From Knoxdaviesia capensis (Eukaryota; Ascomycota; Sordariomycetes; Microascales; Gondwanamycetaceae): DNA of 64,000 nt. This document shows positions 47,902-58,768 of the stretch, piece by piece (the stretch's first letter is position 1; each line of letters begins with the position of its first letter). The stretch spans positions 3,983,732-4,047,731 of the forward strand of contig LNGK01000003.1 in NCBI GenBank assembly GCA_001510575.1. Direction: 5' to 3'. A program made the translations under genes and the position numbers. The notes beneath the pieces are model-generated. The model was not told the origin of the DNA. It made no database searches and worked only from the letters and a program-made list of their open reading frames with translations.

Positions 47902-50900
47902 TTCGGACGGTGATTGTGGAGATCTAGCCCTCAAGCCAGCAGGTGGATTTGACAAAATAAAGCAGTTGACACCATGAATAAATTGAAGGAAAGAAGTGGC
48001 TGCAACAGAAACGCTTGGAAGCCAGATGAAGTTGGCAAACAGCTCCAATTGAGCCCGGCGTCCACAGTCTTAAGGTCAAATCTGGAGTGTATGGCCCGTG
48101 TTGTTATGATAGCGATAATGTTGTTGTTTTTGTTTTCCTGTGTCCTCGGTAGTCTAGCGTAAACACAAAGGGAGACGGAAGTGACGGCAGAACGGGATCT
48201 CTAACGAGAGGTAGGCTAAGGCTTTAGGGAGAGACGTTGGAGATAAGTTGGCATCGATGGACGGTAAATCTGAGAGTAAACGGAGAAAAAGAAATTGAAA
48301 GCGACTGGAGGGAGATGACTAGGAGAGAAGAGGAAAAGGAAGGGGATATGAGGGAAGGAGAAGGGTGACAGAATGGAAATCGGGGTCTTCTTGGAGAGAT
48401 GGGAATTTGATTCCATATAGCACATTTCTTCGAGAATCAGCTGGTAGACACCCGAAGTGCTCCAACTCAGCCTGGTCCCTCTGTTTCTCCCAGACTCGTC
48501 CACTCATTCTTCTTCCTTGTAGTATCAGGCCTGCCCCCACCCCCAAATTAACGTCCAATGTCATCTCGTCTCGGACATGGCGGCGGCCAGTCCGATTTCA
48601 GGCTCTGGGCCCCATTTGCAGAGCCACATCCCACAGGAGGTCTTGGATGAGACGCAAAGAAGGAAAAAAGAAAACGGTGCACATTTCCACAGGAGGGTGG
48701 AACTGCATGCTTAGAATGCTGCTATTCGCTGCGAAACGGGAAACCCACAATGTCTTTCCTCCAAGGGAGACCGGGACATGGCACTTGGGCCACCGCCCCG
48801 CGGGTCTCCATCTATCCCTTGACTTTCGCCGAAGGATGCAAAGGTCGTCTGGAATCCAATCAAGAAAGGGGGAGGGGAGTTTCGTGTGTCCTTCGTTTTT
48901 GTATGTGTGGAGTGTTATCCCACCCGATGGCTCGAGAACGCGCTCTCTCATGAATATGGCGAGAAACTGTGTCGTCGTGATGATTCAGCGGAACCCGAGA
49001 ACGCGCGACTATTTGGGCCATCAGCTTGGGGGTTTGCATGTAGAGCCCTCTTCTGGCTTTTTGTCCGGATATCCCACAGCAGCTCCGCCGTGAGACTGTC
49101 TCTCGTTGTGTGCCTAAGCTCTTGTCGGTGTGTCATCTCGACGTTTGGCCTTCCATCATGTCCTCGTGCCGGATGGAAGTCATCCAAGGAATGGCAAGTC
49201 TCTCGGGTTTTGCATAGAATTGATACATGAGCAGGAGAATACCAGTCATAGTAGCCGACCCCGAGACTTGCGGAACAGACAGTGGCCAGGCCTCTGAACC
49301 CACAAACAACATTCCAATGCAAGGCAAGCAAGCACAGTGAGGAAACGCAGGTGTAAGACATTCGAGTGCAAGCCCGTGGCAGGATGAAAGACAGCGTCCA
49401 GGCAAAGGACCTGCATTTCCGGGCATGGCGCATTTCCCTTGCCTGATACCCGAAGAGAGGGTTTTGAGGAATGTCAACGTGGGATATTCGTGACTTGTCC
49501 TGCTATTACCGGCACTTACATGCTTTCCTTTTCAATCCTTTGAGGATCCGGGGTTTTTCTCCCCGAGAGTGTGTTGATCTCATCGTTTCTCAAAAGAACA
49601 TCCGTCGTCAAGCAAACCGTCGCTTTCACGTCATAACTTGGACAAGAACAAAAAGGCGTGTGTGGAAGTGAGTCTAGAACGGGGCAGGGCAAATCGTCGC
49701 AGAAAGAATCACGGAGTTTCCAAGACAGAGTAAGTCACGATACGATGTACAGTAGAGCGGATGCAAAAGACACCCACACCAGATTAGGATTGTCACGGAA
49801 GAGATATAAGCTCCTCCATGGCTGTATTCCGGATGAAATAGGGCTCAAGCCCTACACTATCATCACCTGAGCCTGACCGAATGGTGAGGAAGGAGAGAGT
49901 GAATTGGGTCCTGCCTATCTTGATCAGCGCGGGCATTTCGAGTTGAGTGCTGGAAGGAAGGAGAGACCAACAGAGTGGTCTTTCCCGATGTGACAAGAAG
50001 GGTCCAACCAAGGACCACAGACACAGAGGCCCGGACAGAAAAACGTGACATGTTCTACCGTTGATGTTTGGCAGAAGACAGAGACAAGGTCTGTGAGGGA
50101 AGTCACGTTTTCGTTGATCCCAGTTACATGCATGATATCAACCGGCCCCCTTACTTGCATATCGTTTAGATGCATACAAACGCACTCTCATCATGGATAC
50201 CTGCATCTATCACACCATGTATATGAGCTGGATGTCACAAACAACGCATCTGTGTTTGTATTATTATCTGTTATATTCACCTTTTTTGGAGCGTCAAGCC
50301 GGGCCGGTCGGCAACGGCCCGCACACACACACACTCTTGAAGTCGCGGCTCTGATCCACCTCAAACAACGCTGATCCGATCCGCACAGCACAGCCTGACT
50401 TCAGAGTTCAGGCCAGTCCCACTTGCTTCGGTGGCTCGGGCACTCATGCGTTGAGTAGGCAGAGCCTCGTCCGTGGGCCCAGACCTGACGTAGCGGGAGT
50501 CAAGAGTGGTTGCTGTCGTTTGGTTCGCGTCTTGTACGTGTCCTGTCTGAGTTGGACCGTGTTGGGCGAAAATCAGTGCGGTGCAGTTACGTAGTCCACT
50601 GGGACCTCCAGGGCCTAGAGTTGTATCCAGACGCCGGCCTGGGCGGGCTTTCTGTCCGACTTGGTCCTGCAACACACAAATAACATCAGATGCTTGACAA
50701 ACACAGAACTGAAGAACAACGGCCCCGAAAGCGGAGGGAATTCTCATATCGTAAAAAGCATCAGTCTGCTGCATATCTAGCTCCCTGGCGCAGGATTTTA
50801 GCACCCCCAAAAAGTGGGGGGTCCGCCATCGGAGGGTCCCGAGATTTTTTCTGTTTCCTTTCGGATCAGCGCCGGGTGCCGGTGCCGGTGCCGGGGAGGC

Positions 50901-51361
50901 GATATGAGGGGCACGATTTGGAAACACCACTCCCAACGAGCCCTTGCTGCCTGTTGGTGCCTGCAATCTGCATAATACCATCACGTCATGGAGAGGCGGG
51001 TTAGTGCCACCGGATTTCTAAACCCTTTTCGTTTGTCTGTTTGTGTTCGATTTTAAATTCTGTATGTGGTGTTTTTCGGCCGTTTGCAGGGGTTGCATTA
51101 GACTGAGCAAATCGCCTTCGGAAGCGTCGATTTGCTCGTAACTCCGGAAGCTGTTTCTGGGTGGAAGCATCCCACACCTACTTCCGCATCTGATAAATGG
51201 CTTCTAGTCAAAAATCCGTCTATATATATTGCCAGCTCCATCCCATGTTTCACTTGTCTAGAATTTCAGTTCCAGTCTCCAACTTCCTCCTCTAGTTTCT
51301 TTTCCAACTTACCACTCTACTCATACTTTCATCCCATCAAAACATCTCAATTCTGCAAAAA
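47902..51361. other. Gene-free stretch upstream of the peroxiredoxin gene
   Basis: No supported gene in 3.5 kb. Open frames of up to about 240 codons occur (for example 48365-49093, +) but lack a proper ATG start, known motifs or codon character. Minor features are a (CA)6 run near 50322, three GGTGCC-like units near 50873, and a perfect 10-bp inverted repeat with a 13-nt loop at 51105-51137 (arm GAGCAAATCG). Confidence 0.45.
51221..51230 (+). promoter_or_regulatory. Candidate TATA box of the peroxiredoxin gene
   Basis: TATATATATT lies 132 bp upstream of the ATG, followed by a CT-rich leader. Position and sequence suit a TATA element of a highly or inducibly expressed gene. Confidence 0.5.
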
Positions 51362-52043
51362 ATGGCTCCGATCAAGGCTGGAGATAACTTCCCCGCCGGC
51401 GTGGACTTCGTCTACACGCCTCCCACCCCGGAGACTGCGGGCTTCAGCACCTGCGGCATTCCCACCAAGTTCCACGCCAGCACCGGTATGTCCCAGCCAC
51501 TGCAACTTTTCCGTGCAGCGATGTTCTCGTCCCACGTTCCGCGGTTTTGGTTTCTCTGTCTCTCCCAACTAACTCCCAGCCCACCCTGCAGACTTCAAGA
51601 ACAAGAAGGTCGTCGTCGTGGCCGTGCCCGGCGCGTTCACCCCGACCTGTTCGTCCCGCCACGTGCCGCCGTTCCTGGAGAACTTCGACAAGCTCAAGGC
51701 CAAGGGCGTCGACGAGCTGGTCGTGATCTCCTTCAACGACGAGCACGTCATGTCCGGCTGGCGCAAGGCCAACAACGTGACCAACGAGTCCATTGTAAGT
51801 TCTATCTGCCTCTCCTCTCCCCTTTACCGCCGACTCCTGCGGTTCACTGACTGCTTGGTGTAGATCTTCGCGTCTGATGCCAACGGCGCCGCCTTCAGCG
51901 AATCTGTCGGCCTCGGTGCGAACGGCCGCACTGGCCGCTGGGCCATGGTTGTCGACCACGGCAAGGTGACTTATGTTGGCCAGGACACCGTCAAGGGCAG
52001 CACCGAATTTTCCGGGTACGATGCCGTTGCCGCCAGCCTGTAA
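51362..52043 (+). CDS. Peroxiredoxin, Prx5/Ahp1 type (Asp f 3-like)
   Basis: Thiol peroxidase that reduces hydrogen peroxide and alkyl hydroperoxides. Exons are 51362-51485, 51592-51794 and 51864-52043, giving 168 residues, the usual length of the Asp f 3/PMP20 group. Introns are 106 and 69 nt; the first has a CTAAC branch site. The peroxidatic Cys61 lies in PGAFTPTCSSRHVP. A second cysteine, Cys31 in STCGIP, is placed like the second active cysteine reported for Asp f 3. DEHVMSGWRKANNV and the RTGRWAMVVDHGKVTYV segment match the family. The C-terminus ends in ASL, not a standard peroxisomal tripeptide, so a cytosolic location is more likely. The initiator lies in AAAA before ATGG. Orthologues in Aspergillus are known IgE-binding allergens. 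Confidence 0.95.
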
Positions 52044-53194
52044 GGAAAGCGAGAAGGATAAAACTGTATGATAGATCACGACTCTCATGGCTACATGTTT
52101 TTACACACATACATCAGGTTCATGGGGCTTAATAGATCCTGTTTTCTGAATTTCTTGCTCTTGTGCTCTGTGCTGTTTCCGTGCGCCCTTTATGGACTTT
52201 TGGCCGGGGAATGCCGGCGGGGGCGGGGCAGCTTTTTCTCTAGCCCTCCAGCAGTTCAATGTCACAATTCGGCAAGCTGTGGCACAATTCCTTGCCAATT
52301 TCATGTCGTCTTGTTGTTGTAAGTAACGTCCCAAAATGTCTTTGGACTCTAGTATTATCTGATGACGTCCAATCAGTCGTGTAAGTCAATTCCTGCGATG
52401 CTCACTGAACCGGTTGAATGGGCACTCATTTCTGGCATGCATGACCAGCTGTCAGGAAATTACCTAAAATCATCCGCTACAAGATGCTCAACCCAGCGAC
52501 CAGAAACCTGCGGCACAGGGCAAAGCTACAGCAGATTTATCTGGCGCAATCGTGGAGCGCCTCCACAAGGAGACAACACTAACCCTAACAATCGCAATAT
52601 TTCACACAACATGCCGATTCTTCGCTACACATTCACGACCGGCTCAAGCGCAACAGGAACCCAGGGACACCTCTTTAGTTGAAGTTTTTTTTTGTTTGAT
52701 CGTAGATTATTCCGTTTGTAACCCATGGAAATTTTAACGAGACCTTGCCTAAAAGACGACTAATGAACCTCATGACTCCTCCAGTAGCGCATGATGGAAT
52801 CCTCAACCGAAGAGCCTTGTCCAGGAAACAAAAATAGTGAGCAGAAGACAGGGAGAGAGAGAGAAAGAAAAGAGGGGAGAGTAGGAGAGGGAAAATAGGG
52901 GAGAAAAAAGAAAAACAACCCTAACCCTCTGCCTCTCTCTCTCTCTCTCTCCTGTCTACAGGACGAAGACGGGATATTAAAAAAAACCACACGCTCTTCC
53001 TGGTCACTCTCTCCTAGACGAAGAACTCCTTGAAAAAATCAGAAACCGTTTCTCCCCATTTTTCCCTCTCCTCCCACCGGTTGGGACCGTTACAGAGTAG
53101 AAGGGACATCAATAAAGAGTATAAAAAAAAGAAAAGAGTAAAAAAAGGGATCTAGGGGAAAAGCACAAAGCAACACGATAGCAACAGCTTCCGT
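52044..53194. other. Convergent 3' intergenic region with polypurine/telobox/CT block
   Basis: No gene is seen between the stop codons of the peroxiredoxin and eL24 genes. The notable part is 52851-52951, listed separately. Confidence 0.5.
52851..52951. repeat. Polypurine tract, telomere-like core and (CT)9 run
   Basis: About 65 nt of almost pure purine (two T interruptions) begin with (GA)6. They are followed by AACCCTAACCCT (52917-52928) and a (CT)9 run (52933-52950). The GA and CT ends could pair as a long hairpin. The block lies about 250 bp beyond the eL24 stop codon, within or just past its 3' UTR. Confidence 0.7.
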
Positions 53195-54385
53195 TTAGAA
53201 GCGAGCCTTCGCCGGGGCCTTGGCCGGGGCACCACGGGCACCCTGCTTGCTCTGGATGCGCTGGGTCTGGCCCTTGTTGGTAGAAGACTTGGCCTTCTCG
53301 GCCTTCTTCGCACTGGCGGCGGCGTCCTTCTTGTCCTTCGACTCCTTAATGGCGGCGGCCCGGGCAGCAAGGCGGGCATCCGGGCGCATGGTCCGGCGCT
53401 CCTTGATCACATCGAGCGAGGCACCAACGATGGCACGCTGGGCCTTGACGGTGCGGCGAGTGCGCTTCTTCGCAGTCTCCTATAGAGGGGTAAAACAAGA
53501 GTGCTTGGGTTAGTCTTTGCTGGTACTCGACAGATGGGTGAATCAGTGTGCTCATGATGCGAGACTTGAACACTTTTCATGTCGTCGTTTGTTCGAAGCT
53601 ATGCACCCCTCCGAGCCTGAATGTTTGCGGACTATCGTAGGTTGTCGTTTGCTCAGTCGTAGTGGGCTGCCGCGAAGCGTTGTGCGATTTCCGATGATGA
53701 ATTCAATATATCTGATGATCCCGTCTGAGGTGCTGTTCGCGTATTCGGAGAGTCGGATGGGTGGCGGAAGGTTGCATAGCTTCAAGCAGGCGAGATCGAT
53801 ATAGGCCTGGGCGGGCAGATTATATTGCATACCTCAGAGATACCCTTGCGGTGGTGTCTCCGGTAGAGGACAGTCCAGGAGATGCGGCGGGGGTTCTTGC
53901 GCTGAAGGAAGAGCGACTCCGACTTGCCGTTCTGGAAGCGGAAAGTCTTGCTGTCGCCACGGACGTAGAGCTTACCCTGTAGAGTGAGAGCAAGTCATGT
54001 TAGTGGACGGTAACCAAGTCGGCCAAACTATTTCTTCTCTTCTTTTCAGATCGGGAAATCCAAGGTCCAGGCTCTGTATGTCCAATGATACACTGCTTAG
54101 CCAGTTGCGTATTGGCAGTGGTGAAAGGCTGGTTTCGCGGACGAGGCTTGAAATGCGGGCTAGGGAACATTCAAGAAAAAATTCCCCAGCCAAAACACAT
54201 TCTTCCAGCTCCAAATCTTCGCGAATAAATAGCCAAACACCAACAACCACACAGAGAGACCGAAGCAGAGCGCATTGAAGGCATGTCGAGGCCGAGCCGA
54301 ACAGTCTGGGATCTTGGTGGAGGATCAGCCGTACCTTGCCGGGGTAAATTCTCTGGCCGGAGAAAGCATCGTCGTAGGTCCTCAT
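53195..54385 (-). CDS. rpl24: 60S ribosomal protein eL24
   Basis: Structural protein of the large cytosolic ribosomal subunit. Exons in transcript order are 54385-54335, 53976-53833 and 53479-53195, giving 159 residues. All junctions are phase 0. Family signatures are FSGQRIYPGKGKLYVRGDSK (split by intron 1), SLFLQRKNPRRISWTVLYRR, KGISEETAKKRTRRTVKAQR and GASLDVIKERRTMRPDAR, followed by the usual Lys/Ala-rich helical tail. The two introns (358 and 353 nt) are long for this window, as often seen in fungal ribosomal protein genes. I looked for C/D snoRNA boxes in them on the gene strand and found no convincing pair. Exon 2 starts with GGTAAGC, so its acceptor is directly followed by a donor-like sequence, although these bases encode conserved Gly-Lys. 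Confidence 0.97.
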
Positions 54386-54839
54386 TTTGTCGTCGAGAAA
54401 TCGATTGTCGCGAGATGAGGGTTGGAAAGGGGGGTTGGTGGAATTAAATCTTGAAAGGGGGGAAAAGGAAGGGGAAGGGAAAAAAAGAAGATCGAGAAAA
54501 GAAGAGGAGGCAGATCACCCATACACACACAGTTGGAAAGCCGTGACAGGGCCAAAATTTCCTTGTGGAAACTTGGTGCGCGCCAGATGAGTCAGCCACA
54601 AGTCGTTTAGGGCCTGGAGGGGAGCGAGTGCTCTGATTGGTCAGCGGAATAATTTTCGTGGCTACGTCAAGCGGATCACGTGGGTGCTCCCGTGACCCGG
54701 GCATCGCCTCCTATCCTGACAATCCTCATGGAGAGTGGTCAATGTTAGCGAATTTTCCCAACTACATCCATCTGGTCTATCTAGTTCTGCTGAACTTAGT
54801 AGACACCTCGTCACTGCATCGGAGCCATGCGACGATGAC
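54386..54839. promoter_or_regulatory. Divergent promoter region of eL24 and tad1
   Basis: These 454 bp separate the two start codons. A TCACGTG (CACGTG at 54677-54682) is present. Two short upstream frames precede tad1: one at 54728-54748 and one at 54827-54838. Confidence 0.5.
54827..54838 (+). other. Three-codon upstream open reading frame of tad1
   Basis: ATG-CGA-CGA-TGA ends one base before the tad1 start codon. Its own context (GCC before ATG) is as good as that of the main ATG. Expression of tad1 from this mRNA would need leaky scanning or local reinitiation. Confidence 0.5.
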
Positions 54840-56210
54840 ATGTCGTCCCGAAGCGCAGATGATATTGCGCGCTGTGTTCTGGCAGAGTACGCCAAACTGC
54901 CGGCATCGAGAAAGCCAGCGCGTCGCGGCAACGGACTTTGCGAATGGGTTCCGTTGAGCGGGATCGTTGCTGAGTTGGATGGCGGAGTGCTGATGTGTCT
55001 CTGTCTGGCGTAAGCAACTCTCCTGTACATGGCTTGTTTTCGTGTGTGTGTTATATAGTAGACCATCCGTGTTAATGATCTTGTAGGACTGGGATGAAAT
55101 GTCTTCCTTCTTCGAAGTTGGCTGGATCCTCTGGAAATTGGATCCATGATAGCCACGCCGAGATCCTTGCTTTGAGGGCATTCAACGTGTATCTCTTACA
55201 CGAGTGTCTCCGGCTGGCGCAGCAGGATCGGGACGAGGGATCGAGTATTCTCGTTCGCCTTGTTGGGGAGGGATCGCCAGTTTTTGGTATTCAACCGCAT
55301 GTCAAACTCCACATGTACTGCTCTGAAGCACCTTGTAAGCACTCTTCCTCGATATGTCTATACTGTCCACTGGATCTAATCGGGCCCGGTAGGCGGTGAT
55401 GCAAGCATGGAACTCCTGATGGCGTCCCAAGAAGATGACACCCCCTGGCCAGTCCCAAAGGAGAAGATGCCCAGCCCCCAGGTCCCCGGCCCCGGAGACC
55501 CACCCCCAGCGCAGACGTCCCTCCCCGGCCGGCAGTTCTTCTCGCAGCTCGGCATCGTGCGCCGCAAGCCCGCGCGGGCCGACGCACCCCTCACGCTCTC
55601 CAAGTCATGCTCGGACAAGCTAGCCCTCAAACAAGCCACCTCGCTGCTCTCCTGGGCCAGCAGTCTGTTCATCGCGCCACAGCACGCCTACCTTCACTCC
55701 CTGGTCGTCCCGGACGCACAGCACTCTGAAACCGGCTTCGCCCGGTGCTTCTCGCCGACCGGCCGCATGCACGGGCTCGCCGACCGTGTGTGGGCCGGCG
55801 GGTACGCCTTCCGGCCCGTGCAGATCCGCTCCACGGCGGTGGAGTTTGCGTTCTCGCGGCGCACCGTGGTGGCCGGCACCGCGGCGAAGCTGGCGGCGTG
55901 TCCCACGGCGTTCGCGTGGACGGCGTCCGGGGTCGACGAGCGCATGGCTAACGCTGTGGTGTATGGGCGCAAGCCGACCGATCCCCGTGCCGCCTCACGG
56001 CTGTCGAGAAGACGGACGTGGCATCTAGCACGGGAAATAGCGGCGCGCATAGACGATGAGGAGCTGCTGCGAGCGTTGGCTGCTAGCTCTTATGGAGACG
56101 TCAAGCGGTCGAGCCGGCTCGAGGGCCGTCGGGTGGTTATTGCCGATACAAAGGCCCAGTGTCTTCAGGGGTGGATTGAAAATAAAGGGGATGCGTTCTT
56201 CAGTATATAA
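54840..56210 (+). CDS. tad1: tRNA-specific adenosine deaminase Tad1 (ADAT1 type)
   Basis: Converts A37 of tRNA-Ala to inosine. Exons are 54840-55009, 55087-55334 and 55393-56210, giving 411 residues; introns are 77 and 58 nt. The ADAR/ADAT1-type deaminase domain covers nearly all of the protein. Zinc ligand His80 and proton-shuttling Glu82 lie in DSHAEILALRAFN, Cys140 in SEAPCGDASM, and the third zinc ligand Cys212 in SKSCSDKLALKQ. The N-terminal ADDIARCVLAEYAKLP and GLCEWVPLSGIV match the family start, so the ATG at 54840 is appropriate; no earlier in-frame ATG exists. A Pro-rich loop between Cys140 and Cys212 is normal for the family. The C-terminal third is Arg-rich. The gene is divergent from eL24. 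Confidence 0.94.
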
Positions 56211-56833
56211 TGGCACACCTCTCTGATTGTGTGGACATTCTGGGGATAATACTTTGTGTAGTCAAGTATGGGCGGAGTGAACGGAGTACACAGCAACGGC
56301 ATTGACCCGTGTGAACCTCGAAGCGTAATTTGATTTCATTACTTCGATAATCATGAACCCCCAGTTTTACGATGTACAGGCACAAACCGTCCACCTTCAA
56401 AGATGGACATGAGGGGGGGAGGGCATATTTCAACAAGTCCGCATCCCGACGACATGAAAACCCTGATCATTTCGTCAAAAGACGACGAAGGCAACAGAGA
56501 AGAAAAAAAGCAAAAAAGAGAATGAATAAAAAGAGAAAACAGACCAAAAACGCCTGGAACCACAACCGTTTTTGTCCATTCAAAGTAAAAAGAAGTCTTG
56601 TGCGTTTCTTCTTTTTGAAGTTTTTGTGACATGATTCTCAATTCCAACTTCCGTCTAATCCAGGGAACGTCTTCGCTTTGAAAACATTCGTCTGTAGAGA
56701 ACCCGTAAGGAGAGAAAAGAGACAGAAAAGACTGTAAAAAGGAGAATCCATTGCATCACTTTTTCATATGTATTTCGTGTGCAGTGAAGTTTCTTTTTTC
56801 AACCTTTTTTTCTATTTGGTCTCTCGAGTATGT
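56211..56833. other. Convergent 3' intergenic region
   Basis: Nothing coding is recognised between the tad1 and NAC beta stop codons. The plus strand is A-rich around 56480-56600, consistent with a T-rich 3' UTR of the minus-strand gene. Confidence 0.5.
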
Positions 56834-57750
56834 TTACTCGACCTTGCTCTCGAAGTTCTCGCCCTCAACCAGGTCGGGAATATCGTCCTCACCATCAGCA
56901 TCGCCCTTCTGGAGCTGCAGCTTCTGGTAGCTCTCTGCAAGCTTGCGAAGGGAGGCCAGAGAGTCAGGGCCTAGTTGGTTAAGAATGCCAGGCACAAGCT
57001 CCGTGAGCTCCTTATCCTCGCCGTTGCCGTAGATAGCAAAGGTGTTGGCCGGAACGGCAGCGTGCACTGTTGACAAAAATTCACACCATTAGTACCGAAA
57101 TAACGCGTGCATAACAACAGGAGTCGGGAGTCTTCGTTGGCGGGGGTTTTCAGAGGAAAGACATACCACGAGGGGCGCTGAAGTGGATGACGTTGCCGTC
57201 CGACTTGAACATGTTCACCTCCTCAATGGCAGGAATAGGCTGAACGTTGATCTTCTTCAGGGTGGCCTGAAGCTTCTTGTCGTCGGTGTTCGAGCGCTGA
57301 GGGGTGCGCTTGACCTTGCGGCGGGGGGTACCCTTTCCTCTATTATCAAGGGCATACAGGTCAGTAGTTATCCAGAAGCAGAAACCAGCACAATATAGTA
57401 GCAAGTCGCAGCCAAGATAGAATAGATGGTTATCGTTTTGACAAAATGTAGTATGGGTAGTTGGTGGTCGTCGAAGGCGAGGTATAAATGTCATGGGCAT
57501 CATCGGGCAGAATAAATTTTCTTCATGATTCGGACATCACGGAGGGGTAAAAGGCAAGCTAGGAAGAAAAAGGCACAAAGACACATACCCTATACAACAG
57601 TTAGTATAACATTCCAGCCTTCAACTATGACAAGCATCAAAGCTCAGCAAGCTTGAGAAGCTCGACACATCATGAGCATTATATATCATCAAACATACCG
57701 AGTCTGGAGGGCTGGGCAAGCTTCTTGAGGCGCTCCTGAACGTCCGCCAT
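56834..57750 (-). CDS. egd1: Nascent polypeptide-associated complex beta subunit (NAC beta, Egd1/BTF3)
   Basis: Ribosome-bound chaperone subunit that contacts nascent chains. Preferred exons in transcript order are 57750-57699, a one-base exon at 57589, 57339-57167 and 57066-56834, giving 152 residues. The protein opens with MADVQERLKKLAQPSRLGG and continues with KGTPRRKVKR, the ribosome-binding RRK motif. The NAC domain follows: DDKKLQATLKKINVQPIPAIEEVNMF in pieces, then VIHFSAPRVHAAVPANTFA and LVPGILNQLGPDSLASL. The tail is acidic (DGEDDIPDLVEGENFESKVE). Without the one-base exon, the first AG of the downstream acceptor (57340) shifts the frame; only a second AG two bases later restores it, with one Gly fewer (151 residues). 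A further intron is likely in the 5' UTR. Gene identity is certain; the exon 1/exon 3 junction is not. Confidence 0.93.
57589..57589 (-). other. Candidate one-nucleotide exon in the NAC beta gene
   Basis: On the minus strand, intron 57698-57590 begins GTATGT and ends TACTAAC-TGTTGTATAG. A single G (57589) follows, and the next intron (57588-57340) begins GTATGT. Including the G joins CTCG + G + AGGA as Leu-Gly-Gly in frame with KGTPRRK. It could be a true one-base exon or a recursive-splicing site. Confidence 0.55.
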
Positions 57751-58768
57751 GCTGGGCAACGGTGGAGAGGATTGGTGGAGAGAAGGAGAAAGAGAGAAGA
57801 GAGTCGGAACGGGGTATCAAAAGGCTACAAAAGGAAGAGGTGAGAGTAAGTCTGGGTTAGTACTCGGTCTGGCTAGCAAGACTGCAATTGGCCGGGGAGA
57901 GTTCGTAAGTTGAGGGGTGGCGGGAGAAAGGACAATGGAGGGGATGAAAAAAGGGCGTTTGAGTGAGGCCGGGGGATGCCGAGATGGTTATACCGTGATG
58001 AAAAAGAAGATTGCCGGAGATTGATAATGGATGGAGGGTATGGCTGGACGTACCTGAAAGGGAGAGGAAAGTTGAACGATGTCGGAGGGTAAATGGTTTC
58101 AAAGTCACAACAACCCGGGATTCGTGATGAATTGGGGTCAGAAAAAAGTTGGCACTTGATAGTGATTGCATTTGTGCGTGCCAAGAAATTTTGCAAAGTC
58201 GTGCATCATTTTTTTCGTCTGCTCAACTTCGGCTATTTTTGTGTATGAAGTCACGTGGAGCCGGATAGTTGGGTTTAACCCTAGTCTGACCATGACTTCA
58301 GATCGTGTTGAGCTGTGATGCCATTGCTTTATTTTCCTTCAGGAGCTATTGTTATAGACTTTGAATAGGTAGGTATAAGGCTTCATGGTAAAGAAGTGTA
58401 TAGTGCTTTGATATGTTATAGCTTGAACTGCCTTTCGAAAGGCCCAGTCAGGGTGAAAGCAAAGTATCAAGCTACTCGCTATTCCACACGGCACTGCATG
58501 TATATATAAAGAAGGTTCATCATTAATATCCAGCATTTATAGTCTTCCAGAGCAGAGTTTTCATATATCATTCCTCGCCTCCCAATGAAAAGGCAAACAT
58601 GTCAACAACCTTGACATGCCTGCACACCTAGGCCACTATCTTGAGAAGAAGGCCAGGAAATAAAATCAGACAAAATAGTAAACACATCGAAAAATACACC
58701 CAGTTAATATTGTACATTGGTATAACATGGCCCTGTTAAGTGGTGAGCAGAGCGAGGCCCTCTGATGT
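57751..58768. other. Intergenic: NAC beta promoter/leader and Cbp4 3' region
   Basis: No protein gene is seen in this 1.0 kb. It contains the predicted leader intron of the NAC beta gene and, at 58252-58258, a TCACGTG. The part near 58350-58700 is AT-rich and probably belongs to the 3' side of the Cbp4 gene. Confidence 0.5.
57825..58053 (-). other. Predicted 5' UTR intron of the NAC beta gene
   Basis: On the minus strand a CAG/GTACGT donor at 58053 pairs with an acceptor TTTTGTAG ending at 57825. A perfect TACTAAC lies about 31 nt before the acceptor (57862-57856), followed by a pyrimidine tract. Removing it leaves about 75 nt of leader before the ATG. Confidence 0.55.

Noticed and set aside
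48365..49093. 242-codon open frame, plus strand
   Set aside because: It begins with GTG rather than ATG, lacks recognisable domains and has no codon bias like the neighbouring genes.
51105..51137. Perfect 10-bp inverted repeat upstream of the peroxiredoxin gene, and similar ones at 11830-11852, 28812-28829 and 62113-62158
   Set aside because: In 64 kb about this many perfect 8-10 bp hairpins with short loops are expected by chance; none has added support.
53480..54334. Possible intronic C/D snoRNAs in the eL24 gene
   Set aside because: TGATGA-like boxes occur only on the antisense strand of intron 2; no C/D pair is found on the transcribed strand.
9399..58258. CACGTG sites upstream of mtg1, eL24/tad1 and NAC beta, suggesting a shared regulator of translation genes
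   Set aside because: At least a dozen CACGTG sites occur in the window, including inside coding sequences, which is about the chance number.
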